Source: an uncultured Clostridia bacterium (lineage in GTDB: Bacteria > Bacillota_A > Clostridia > Oscillospirales > Oscillospiraceae). Taken from it: a stretch of 7,128 nucleotides of DNA. The notes under the pieces are model-generated. The model had not been told where the DNA came from. It worked only from the letters and a program-made list of their open reading frames with translations, and ran no database searches. The stretch lies in NCBI GenBank assembly GCA_947167435.1, contig CAMVIC010000076.1, positions 1 through 7,128 on the forward strand, read 5' to 3'. Both the position numbers and the translations under genes were made by a program. How positions within the stretch are numbered: position 1 is the first letter of the stretch; every line of letters begins with the position of its first letter. Shown piece after piece: positions 1-5,390 of the stretch.

Positions 1-296
1 TGCTCTGCGCCCAGTACTGGGGCAAGGGCGACCTGCGGGCCATCGAGGTGGTGGATCCCTACGCCCACAGGATAGCACGGGGAGAGGACAGGAGGGTGCG
101 GCGCCCGTTATTTTGGCGGGCAGGCCGGTTTCTCCGCACCGCCCTGTCCCGGGCGGACCTGACCGTGAACGGAAACGACCTGCCGGCCCTGACCTGTAAG
201 GGCCGGAGAGCCGCGCCGCGCTGCCGAATGGAAAGGAATATGGAAAGAGCGCCGAAGGGTATTTCCCATCGGCGCTCCGGCGTTTATTCTGTCTGA
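1..296 (+). CDS. 3' end of an unidentified gene (5' truncated by window)
   Basis: The frame starting at base 3 is open from the left edge to the TGA at 294-296. From base 3 to about 194 it shows clear coding character, with mostly G or C third positions and a plausible protein (motif YWGKGDLRAIEVVDPYAHR). The other two forward frames read as low-complexity Pro/Gly/Arg-rich products. I do not recognise the family, and no signal peptide or membrane segment is visible in this part. After about base 195 the codons become atypical (AGA, CGA, AGG, AAT) and the frame runs through a hairpin at 247-277 and 13 bp into the 3' end of the convergent esterase. Stops in the other two frames fall at 190-192 and 197-199, exactly where the bias fades. 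The last ~33 codons may therefore be a non-conserved tail, or the result of a small indel near the original stop. The coding call is fairly secure for 3-194; the true C-terminus is not. Confidence 0.6.
   Translation, partial: LCAQYWGKGDLRAIEVVDPYAHRIARGEDRRVRRPLFWRAGRFLRTALSRADLTVNGNDLPALTCKGRRAAPRCRMERNMERAPKGISHRRSGVYSV
247..277. terminator. Probable bidirectional terminator between convergent genes
   Basis: A perfect 9-bp stem pairs GAGCGCCGA (247-255) with TCGGCGCTC (269-277). Inside it, GGG (257-259) can pair with CCC (265-267), leaving a TATTT loop. On the + strand the stem is followed by a T-rich stretch starting at 283; on the - strand it is followed by TTTCCATATT. Neither U tract is strong. 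It lies just beyond the esterase stop codon, as expected for the end of that transcript, and could also end the rightward transcript of the truncated gene. Confidence 0.55.
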
Positions 297-937
297 TTGG
301 TTTCCAGGATTTCCTTTACTCGCTCCGCCATGGCAAGTCCCAGGGCTCTGTGAGACTCCGCGGAGAAATGGACGCAGTCAATCGGCGAGGCGGAAGCATA
401 GTCACCCACGTTCAGGTAATACACGCCGTTTTCCTGGGCCATGATTCGGTATTTTTCCGCCAAGAGGCAGGAGTCTTCATAATAGGGAATTCCGAACATG
501 CGGTCGTAGTCCGGATGGACCGGGGCGGGCGCCGCAATCAGAATTTTCTCTCCATGGGGGAAAATGAGGGTGCCCGAATCCGGAACGGCCTGCAGCATGC
601 GCGTTCTGCGGATCAATCCCCCTGCGCTCTTGGCGGAAAAGGAGGAGTCTGCGACCGTCAGGTCATTGATGCCAAGGGCGATAATCAGAAGATCAAGGGG
701 CTTCTGGGCCAGCAGGGCATAGGGGAGCGCAGACTGCCCGTTTTTGCATTCGTTCCAGGGAAAATCGAAGCCGGTGGTGCGCCCGTTGAGGCCATCCTCT
801 ATCACGTGATAATTCGCTCCGAGAGCCTGAGCCATAACACCGGGCCAGCGGACGTCAGGGGCATATCGAATGCCCGTGCCGGGGGTATAGCCCCATGTGT
901 TGGAATCACCGAAGCATAATATTTCTTTTCGCGCCAT
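284..937 (-). CDS. SGNH/GDSL-family hydrolase (arylesterase/acyltransferase-like)
   Basis: This 217-residue protein is a serine esterase of the SGNH superfamily. Block I is FGDSNTWGY with nucleophile Ser12 (GDSN rather than GDSL). A block II Gly lies in EDGLNGRTT (residues 47-55), block III is GIND with Asn91, and block V is DCVH with the catalytic pair Asp187 and His190, so all catalytic positions are present. From memory, RYAPDVRWPGVMAQALGA and the spacing resemble the small cytoplasmic arylesterase/acyltransferase group that includes Mycobacterium smegmatis AcT. There is no signal peptide, so it should act in the cytoplasm. The start at 937 is chosen because AGGAGGT lies 7 nt upstream and the catalytic motif follows at once; the frame stays open much further upstream, but that part has no family features. 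It has its own promoter and is divergent from the phosphorylase. The substrate cannot be read from sequence; removal of acetyl esters from imported sugars is only a guess from context. Confidence 0.88.
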   Translation of the reverse strand: MARKEILCFGDSNTWGYTPGTGIRYAPDVRWPGVMAQALGANYHVIEDGLNGRTTGFDFPWNECKNGQSALPYALLAQKPLDLLIIALGINDLTVADSSFSAKSAGGLIRRTRMLQAVPDSGTLIFPHGEKILIAAPAPVHPDYDRMFGIPYYEDSCLLAEKYRIMAQENGVYYLNVGDYASASPIDCVHFSAESHRALGLAMAERVKEILETNQTE

Positions 938-980
938 GTCCCTTACCTCCTCAAACCCATGATCGGAAATCGGCAGGGGC

Positions 981-1009
981 ATTATATCATCGATCATCAG
1001 ACAGGGCAA
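981..1009 (-). promoter_or_regulatory. Sigma-A-type promoter of the SGNH hydrolase gene
   Basis: Read on the - strand, TTGCCC (1009-1004, 4 of 6 matches to TTGACA) is followed after exactly 17 nt by a perfect TATAAT (986-981). Transcription would begin near 974, giving a leader of about 37 nt before the ATG at 937 with its strong ribosome binding site. Both spacings are ideal for a vegetative promoter. Confidence 0.7.
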
Positions 1010-1145
1010 CAGAGAATCCACGGGGATGTTGCAATCGGTTTTGCCGTCCTGATCCTTTCCTACTTTGGCGGGATACTGCTGAAGAAGACAAATCTGATTC
1101 ACGTATAAACGAATATCGGCGCAGCTCCGAAGAGAGCGGCCCGGG

Positions 1146-1181
1146 GGAAATGGGCACATCGGCAGCGGTGTGCTCATTTTC
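1146..1181. repeat. Long near-perfect inverted repeat upstream of the phosphorylase
   Basis: Bases 1146-1161 can pair with 1166-1181 as a 16-bp stem (13 Watson-Crick and 3 G-T pairs, no mismatch or bulge) closed by a GCAG tetraloop. No T run follows, so it is not a classical terminator. It could be a structured leader element if transcription starts upstream of it, or a dyad operator. It lies about 120 bp before the phosphorylase start codon. Confidence 0.5.
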
Positions 1182-1198
1182 ATGAGAGATGGCATGGC

Positions 1199-1239
1199 AA
1201 GGAAAGGCAAGAAGATGCATTTCCAGGCCTTTCTTTTTT
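1199..1239 (+). terminator. Terminator-like hairpin with T run in the phosphorylase leader
   Basis: AAGGAAAGGC (1199-1208) pairs with GCCTTTCTTT (1227-1236) with one G-T pair. The 18-nt loop can form a small inner helix (1211-1214 with 1220-1223). Six T residues occupy 1234-1239, though the first three are used in the stem. It sits about 60 bp before the phosphorylase and could end a rightward transcript from the spacer, or act as an attenuator if the phosphorylase message starts further upstream. Confidence 0.4.
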
Positions 1240-1258
1240 CGCCCGCGTTTCGTATACT
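1230..1258 (+). promoter_or_regulatory. Possible promoter of the phosphorylase-mutase genes
   Basis: TATACT at 1253-1258 is a good -10 box. At 17-nt spacing the -35 position (1230-1235) reads TTTCTT, a weak match that would suit an activated promoter. Transcription would begin near 1265, about 36 nt before the ATG. The -35 position overlaps the right arm of the hairpin at 1199-1236. No stronger pair was seen in the spacer on this strand. Confidence 0.35.
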
Positions 1259-1300
1259 GAACCCAGAATACCACACCAGAGACAAGGGGAGGGGCCAGCC

Positions 1301-3682
1301 ATGCAGTACGGCCATTTCGACAACGAGAGACGGGAATACGTGATCGACCGGGTAGACCTGCCGGTCTCCTGGACCAACTATATCGGCACCGGCGACATGA
1401 TGGGCGTGTTCAACCACACCGCCGGGGGCTACCTTATCTACAAAAGCTCCGAGTACCACCGGATTACCCGCTTCCGCCCCAACGGCGTGCCCATGGACGG
1501 GCCGGGGCACTACCTGTACCTGCGGGACGAAGAGGACGGGGACTACTGGTCCGTGTCCTGGCAGCCGGTGGGCAAGCCCAGGGAGCACTTCTCCTGCCGC
1601 CACGGCCTTGGCTATGTGAAGTATTGCAGCGACTACAGCGGCATCGACGCGGAGCAGACCCTGTTTGTGGCCATGGACGACCCGGTGGAGCTCTGGGACC
1701 TGCGGCTAAAAAACAACAGCGGCCGGACAAGGAGGCTGTCGGTGTTTTCCTATCTGGAGTTCAGCTTTCATCAGGTGGACATGGACAACCGCAATTTCCA
1801 GATGAGTCTGTATGCCGCGGGCAGCCGGTATGAGGACGGCATCATCGAGCACGACCTGTATTATGAAGAGGACGGCTACCAGTTCTTCACCGCGGACTTC
1901 GAGCCCGACGGCTTTGACTGCCTGCGGGACCGCTTTCTGGGGCCCTACCGGACAGAGCGAAACCCGCTTGCAGTGGAGAGCGGCGAGACCTTCGGCAGCT
2001 TTGAAAAGGGCGGCAACCACTGCGGCTGCCTGAAGAAAACCCTGACGCTTCTCCCCGGGGAGGAGGCGCGGCTCCTGTTCCTGCTGGGGGAGGGCGGCGT
2101 GGAGGCCGGCCGGGCCATGCGGGAGAAATACACCCGGGAGCGAGCGGACGCGGACTTCCGCCGTCTGGCTGAATTCTGGGACCGGAAGCTGCGCTGCCTG
2201 CAGGTGGAGACGCCAAACGAAGGCATGAACACGGAGCTCAACATCTGGAATCTGTATCAGAGTGAGATTAACGTGATGTTCTCCCGCTTTACCTCCTTCA
2301 TCGAAGTGGGAGGAAGAGTGGGCCTGGGCTATAGGGACACCGCCCAGGATGCCATGATGGTGCCCCATTCCAACCCGGAGAAATGCCGAAGCCGCCTGGT
2401 GGAGCTGCTGCGTGCCCTGACCACGGAGGGCTACGGCCTGCACCTGTTCGAGCCCCGCTGGTTTGAACCGGAAACAAAGACTCAGTCCTTCCGCTCGCCC
2501 ACGGTGATCCCCACGCCGGACAAAAGTCAGATCGTCCACGGCATCCGGGATGCCTGCGCCGACGACGCGCTGTGGCTGGTGTCCTCGGTGGTGCAGTACG
2601 TGAAAGAGACGGGGGATTTCGCCTTCGTCGACGAGACGGTGACCTATGCCGACGGCGGCGCGGGCACGGTATATGAGCATCTGCGGCGCATCCTGGACTT
2701 CTCCGCCCGCCAGGTGGGACAAAACGGCATCTGCAGGGGGCTGCGGGCCGACTGGAACGACTGTCTGAACCTGGGCGGCGGCGAGAGCGCCATGGTCAGC
2801 TTTCTGCACCTCTGGGCGCTGGACGCCTTCTGCGCCCTGGCCCGGCGCCTGGGCCGGACAGAGGACGAGGCGCACTATGCGGCCATGGCCGGTAGGGTGC
2901 GCGCCGCCTGCGAGGCGGTACTCTGGGACGGAAGCTGGTTCATCCGGGGCATCACCGCCGACGGGCGGAAGATCGGCACCCACCTGGATGCCGAGGGCCG
3001 GGTGCACATGGAGTCCAACACCTGGGCGGTGATCTCGGGCGCAGCCACAAGAGAGCAGGGTCTTGCCGCCATGGACAGCGTGGATGAATACCTGTTCACC
3101 GACTACGGCCTGATGCTAAACGCCCCCTGCTATACAAAGCCGGACGACGGCATCGGCTTCGTCACCCGGGTGTATCCGGGGCTGAAGGAGAACGGCGCCA
3201 TTTTCAGCCATCCCAATCCCTGGGCCTGGGTGGCGGAGGCAAAGCTGGGCCGGGGCTCCCGGGCCATGAAATTTTATAACGCCTTGTGTCCGGCGCTGCA
3301 AAATGATAAAATCGAGATACGACAGGCGGAGCCCTACAGCTACTGCCAGTTTGTAGTGGGACGGGACCACACCGCCTTCGGCCGGGCCCGGCACCCCTTC
3401 ATGACCGGCTCCTCCGGCTGGGCCTACTACGCGGCCACCCAGTACCTGCTGGGTGTGCGGCCGGATTTCGACGGCCTGCTGGTGGACCCCTGTATCCCGG
3501 CGGACTGGAAGGAATACCATGTCACGCGCAGGTGGCGGGGCGCCGTCTATGAAATCACGGTGCACAACCCGGAGGGCGTGGAAAAAGGCGTCCGCCGGAT
3601 CGTGGCGGACGGGGAGGAAACGGCGCTTCTGCCCGTGCTGCCGGAGGGCAGCGTCTGCCGGGCGGACGTCTATATGGGATAA
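1301..3682 (+). CDS. chbP: GH94 phosphorylase, probably N,N'-diacetylchitobiose phosphorylase
   Basis: This 793-residue protein is a full-length inverting disaccharide phosphorylase of family GH94, which cleaves a beta-linked disaccharide with phosphate to an alpha-sugar 1-phosphate plus free sugar. The N-terminal beta-sandwich opens with YGHFDNERREYVI and includes NYIGTG, AGGY and SWQPV. A helical linker leads to the (alpha/alpha)6 barrel with GYRDTAQD (residues 343-350), the general-acid loop ADWNDCLN with Asp487 as the likely acid, and KENGAIFSHPNPWAW (629-643); a C-terminal beta domain follows. There is no signal peptide, so it acts in the cytoplasm. From memory, FIEVGG, GYGLHLF, SPTVIPTP, LGGGESAMVSF and TRVYPGLKENGAIF match Vibrio diacetylchitobiose phosphorylase (catalytic Asp492) more closely than clostridial cellobiose phosphorylase. 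GH94 membership is secure; the chitobiose assignment is likely, with cellobionate or cellobiose as alternatives. The ATG has GGGGAGGGG 6 nt upstream. The mutase gene follows 46 bp later, fitting use of the sugar 1-phosphate. Confidence 0.9.
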   Translation: MQYGHFDNERREYVIDRVDLPVSWTNYIGTGDMMGVFNHTAGGYLIYKSSEYHRITRFRPNGVPMDGPGHYLYLRDEEDGDYWSVSWQPVGKPREHFSCRHGLGYVKYCSDYSGIDAEQTLFVAMDDPVELWDLRLKNNSGRTRRLSVFSYLEFSFHQVDMDNRNFQMSLYAAGSRYEDGIIEHDLYYEEDGYQFFTADFEPDGFDCLRDRFLGPYRTERNPLAVESGETFGSFEKGGNHCGCLKKTLTLLPGEEARLLFLLGEGGVEAGRAMREKYTRERADADFRRLAEFWDRKLRCLQVETPNEGMNTELNIWNLYQSEINVMFSRFTSFIEVGGRVGLGYRDTAQDAMMVPHSNPEKCRSRLVELLRALTTEGYGLHLFEPRWFEPETKTQSFRSPTVIPTPDKSQIVHGIRDACADDALWLVSSVVQYVKETGDFAFVDETVTYADGGAGTVYEHLRRILDFSARQVGQNGICRGLRADWNDCLNLGGGESAMVSFLHLWALDAFCALARRLGRTEDEAHYAAMAGRVRAACEAVLWDGSWFIRGITADGRKIGTHLDAEGRVHMESNTWAVISGAATREQGLAAMDSVDEYLFTDYGLMLNAPCYTKPDDGIGFVTRVYPGLKENGAIFSHPNPWAWVAEAKLGRGSRAMKFYNALCPALQNDKIEIRQAEPYSYCQFVVGRDHTAFGRARHPFMTGSSGWAYYAATQYLLGVRPDFDGLLVDPCIPADWKEYHVTRRWRGAVYEITVHNPEGVEKGVRRIVADGEETALLPVLPEGSVCRADVYMG

Positions 3683-3689
3683 AGAGCAA

Positions 3690-3709
3690 TTGCGAAATAC
3701 ATTTCGCAA
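3690..3709. repeat. Perfect palindrome between phosphorylase and mutase genes
   Basis: TTGCGAAAT (3690-3698) is followed, after the two bases AC, by its exact reverse complement (3701-3709). In RNA it would form an 8-bp stem with a 4-nt loop. It lies between the phosphorylase stop codon (ending 3682) and the mutase ribosome binding site (3715-3721). No T run follows, so it is not a simple terminator; a processing or stability hairpin, or an operator, is more likely. Confidence 0.55.
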
Positions 3710-3728
3710 AGGACAAGGAGGAACGAAG

Positions 3729-5138
3729 ATGATCAAGTTCGGTACCGGCGGCTGGCGCGCCGTGATCGCGGATGAATTCACCAAGGCCAATCTCCGCCTG
3801 CTGACGGCGGGCCTCTGCCGCTTGATGGACAGGGAGGGCTTTCATGGGGCGGAGCTGTGCCTGGGCTATGACCGGCGCTTCCTGGCCAAGGAGGCCGCCC
3901 ACTGGATCGCGGAGGTCCTGGCGGGCAGCGGCTACCGGGTGCTGATGGTGAACCGCTCTTCGCCCACGCCTCTCATCATGTACACGGTGAAGGCCTGCGG
4001 CATGCCCTACGGCATGATGGTCACCGCCAGCCACAACCCGGCCATCTACAATGGCGTGAAGGTGTTCACCGCCGGCGGACGGGACGCGGACCTGAGCGTG
4101 ACGGCGAAAATCGAGGCGGAGATCGCCCTGGTGGACGAGGCGGCTATCCCCAGCCTGGACTATGAACAGGCGATGGCCCAGGGCCTCATCCGGGAGGACA
4201 ACCCCGCAAACGACTATATTGACAGCATTCTGGCCCTGGTGGACACTGAGGCCATCAAAAAGGCCCGGCTGAAAATCGCCCTGGACCCCATGTATGGCGT
4301 GAGCCAGACCAGCCTGCGCACCATCCTGGGCACCTGCCGCTGCGACCTGGAGGTCATTCACGACCGGCACGACACCCTCTTCGGCGGCAAGCTGCCCGCC
4401 CCCAACGCGGCCACGCTGACCACACTTTCCTATGTGGTCACCGACCGGCGCTGCGACCTGGGCATCGCCACCGACGGCGACGCGGACCGGCTGGGCGTGA
4501 TCGACGAAAAGGGCGGCTTCATCCACCCCAACACCCTGCTGGTGCTGCTGTATTACTATCTGGTGAAGTACCGGGGCTGGCAGGGCCCCTGCGTGCGCAA
4601 CAACTCCACCACCCACCTGCTGGACCGGGTGGCCGAGGGCCTGGGCCAGCGGTGCTACGAGGTGCCCGTGGGCTTCAAATACATCTCCGCCAAAATGGCG
4701 GAGACCGACGCCATCATCGGCGGTGAGAGCTCCGGCGGCCTTGCCGTGCGGGGGCACATCTCCGGCAAGGACGGCATCTATGCCGCGGCACTGCTGACGG
4801 AGATGCTGGCTGTCACCGGCAAACCCATCTCAGAGCTGTACCGGGAGATCACCGACCAGTACGGCCTGCCCTTCTACCGGGAGGCGGATTTCCGCATGAC
4901 ACCGGAGCGAAAGGCGCAGCTGCAGGAGCTGCTCTTCGGGCAGGGCCTGCTGCCGGAGCTGGCGAACGTGGAGCGCGTAAACCGGGAGGACGGCGTAAAG
5001 CTCTATTTTGCCGACGGCAGCTGGGTCATCTGCCGCTTCTCCGGCACCGAGCCGCTGCTGCGCATGGCGGCGGAGGCGGACAGCGGGCAGCGGGCGGAGC
5101 GCTATATTGCCGCCTGGCGCGAGCTTCTGGCCCTGTAA
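3729..5138 (+). CDS. Phosphoglucomutase/phosphomannomutase-family alpha-phosphohexomutase
   Basis: This 469-residue protein has all four active-site elements of the alpha-D-phosphohexomutase superfamily. They are the N-terminal GTGGWRA (residues 5-11), the phosphoserine loop TASHNP with Ser101, the Mg-binding loop DGDADR (Asp249, Asp251, Asp253), the sugar-specificity loop GGESSGG (331-337), and the C-terminal phosphate-binding loop RFSGTEP (436-442). It interconverts hexose 1- and 6-phosphates through a bisphosphate intermediate in the cytoplasm. The length is normal for the family. GGESSGG differs from the GE(Q/E)SGH loops of GlmM-type and classical bacterial enzymes, so the sugar cannot be fixed by motif. 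Its position suggests it handles the phosphorylase product, GlcNAc 1-phosphate or glucose 1-phosphate. The ATG at 3729 is chosen because AAGGAGG lies 7 nt upstream and the conserved first motif begins at residue 5; the longer open frame upstream overlaps the phosphorylase. Co-transcription with the phosphorylase is likely, though a palindrome separates them. Confidence 0.92.
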   Translation: MIKFGTGGWRAVIADEFTKANLRLLTAGLCRLMDREGFHGAELCLGYDRRFLAKEAAHWIAEVLAGSGYRVLMVNRSSPTPLIMYTVKACGMPYGMMVTASHNPAIYNGVKVFTAGGRDADLSVTAKIEAEIALVDEAAIPSLDYEQAMAQGLIREDNPANDYIDSILALVDTEAIKKARLKIALDPMYGVSQTSLRTILGTCRCDLEVIHDRHDTLFGGKLPAPNAATLTTLSYVVTDRRCDLGIATDGDADRLGVIDEKGGFIHPNTLLVLLYYYLVKYRGWQGPCVRNNSTTHLLDRVAEGLGQRCYEVPVGFKYISAKMAETDAIIGGESSGGLAVRGHISGKDGIYAAALLTEMLAVTGKPISELYREITDQYGLPFYREADFRMTPERKAQLQELLFGQGLLPELANVERVNREDGVKLYFADGSWVICRFSGTEPLLRMAAEADSGQRAERYIAAWRELLAL

Positions 5139-5166
5139 AGCTGTGAAAAAAAGCGGAGAGGATATT

Positions 5167-5203
5167 ATCAAATGGAACCCGCTACGCTGGGCTTCCATTT
5201 GAT
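5167..5203. repeat. 11-bp perfect inverted repeat (hairpin) in candidate element
   Basis: Bases 5167-5177 are the exact reverse complement of 5193-5203 (arm ATCAAATGGAA). After a single bulged C, CCC (5178-5180) can also pair with GGG (5189-5191). It is not followed by a T run and begins 28 bp after the mutase stop codon. Confidence 0.55.
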
Positions 5204-5277
5204 GTACTCGCGCTTCATCGCCTCGGCTGGCGCCTCGTTGGTCGGCGCGAGGGCAGCGCTTTGCGGCCGCCTCAGGG

Positions 5278-5310
5278 TGTCTTTGCCGTGGCAAAGCTAC
5301 GGCAAAGACA
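5278..5310. repeat. 12-bp perfect inverted repeat with an overlapping alternative hairpin
   Basis: TGTCTTTGCCGT (5278-5289) pairs exactly with 5299-5310. The left arm also contains CTTTGCC (5281-5287), whose exact complement GGCAAAG lies at 5290-5296, in the loop of the larger hairpin. The two structures cannot form together. As no T run follows, termination by this hairpin alone is unlikely. Confidence 0.55.
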
Positions 5311-5338
5311 TTTCAGAAGAAGTTTGTTTACCGTCTAC

Positions 5339-5363
5339 AGCGGAGAGGGAACCTCTCCGCTTT
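5339..5363 (+). terminator. Terminator-like hairpin just before the sensor kinase gene
   Basis: AGCGGAGAGG (5339-5348) pairs perfectly with CCTCTCCGCT (5352-5361) around a GAA loop, followed by two more T residues and then CCCC. The stem is strong but the T tract is short. It probably marks the end of the phosphorylase-mutase transcript. Because it ends 27 bp before the kinase ATG, the kinase would need readthrough or a promoter hidden in the spacer; none is obvious. Confidence 0.45.
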
Positions 5364-5390
5364 CCCCATATCCGACAAAGGAGAGCGCTT

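Larger units (their letters stand above)
938..1300. other. Divergent regulatory spacer
   Basis: This 363-bp region separates the esterase from the phosphorylase and is less GC-rich than the flanking genes. From left to right it holds the esterase ribosome binding site and promoter (to 1009), a short forward open frame (959-1108) with a hydrophobic stretch but no ribosome binding site, a long hairpin (1146-1181), a terminator-like hairpin with a T run (1199-1239), a TATACT box (1253-1258), and the phosphorylase ribosome binding site GGGGAGGGG (1286-1294). I see no RNA gene of a known class and no clear catabolite-repression (cre) site. Confidence 0.6.
5152..5348. repeat. Candidate small inserted palindromic element with 10-bp direct repeats
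   Basis: AGCGGAGAGG occurs at 5152-5161 and again at 5339-5348, flanking 177 bp rich in inverted repeats (5167-5203, 5207-5213 with 5245-5251, and 5278-5310). The terminator arm at 5352-5363 is the exact reverse complement of 5150-5161, which is the left copy plus two more A residues. It matches the right copy over only its 10 bases, because CTAC precedes that copy. An older 12-bp terminator stem split by an insertion with target duplication would explain this. The interior encodes no recognisable transposase and its ends show no clear terminal inverted repeats. A frame happens to stay open across it into the kinase gene, but nothing in that stretch looks like protein-coding sequence. The alternative is a chance or local duplication inside a structured leader. 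Confidence 0.45.

Noticed and set aside
938..1603. N-terminal extension of the SGNH hydrolase frame on the - strand
   Set aside because: The frame is open by chance; it crosses the promoter and the start of the phosphorylase gene. A strong ribosome binding site and the catalytic GDSN motif fix the start at 937.
1706..3007. Long antisense open frames opposite the phosphorylase, mutase (3555-4757) and kinase (5328-7127) genes
   Set aside because: They mirror well-conserved, G/C-third-position coding genes, are rich in Gly, Ala, His, Gln and Pro without domains, and have no ribosome binding sites; such frames are typical shadows in GC-rich DNA.
3693..3706. LexA-like operator inside the palindrome
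   Set aside because: CGAA and TTCG are spaced as in the Bacillus LexA box, but the inner C and G of CGAAC/GTTCG are replaced by A and T, and the site is not at a promoter.
3453..3728. 92-residue N-terminal extension of the mutase overlapping the phosphorylase
   Set aside because: The conserved first motif GTGGWR begins at residue 5 from the ATG at 3729, which has AAGGAGG at the right distance.
5207..5251. Third hairpin as an independent feature
   Set aside because: Only 7 bp pair (5207-5213 with 5245-5251) across a 31-nt GC-rich loop; on its own this is weak, so it is mentioned only as part of the candidate element.
5172..5390. 73-residue N-terminal extension of the sensor kinase
   Set aside because: It crosses two strong hairpins and the terminator-like stem, has no ribosome binding site, and would put an unrelated segment before the normal start with its basic stretch and membrane helix. 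The ATG at 5391 has a good site.
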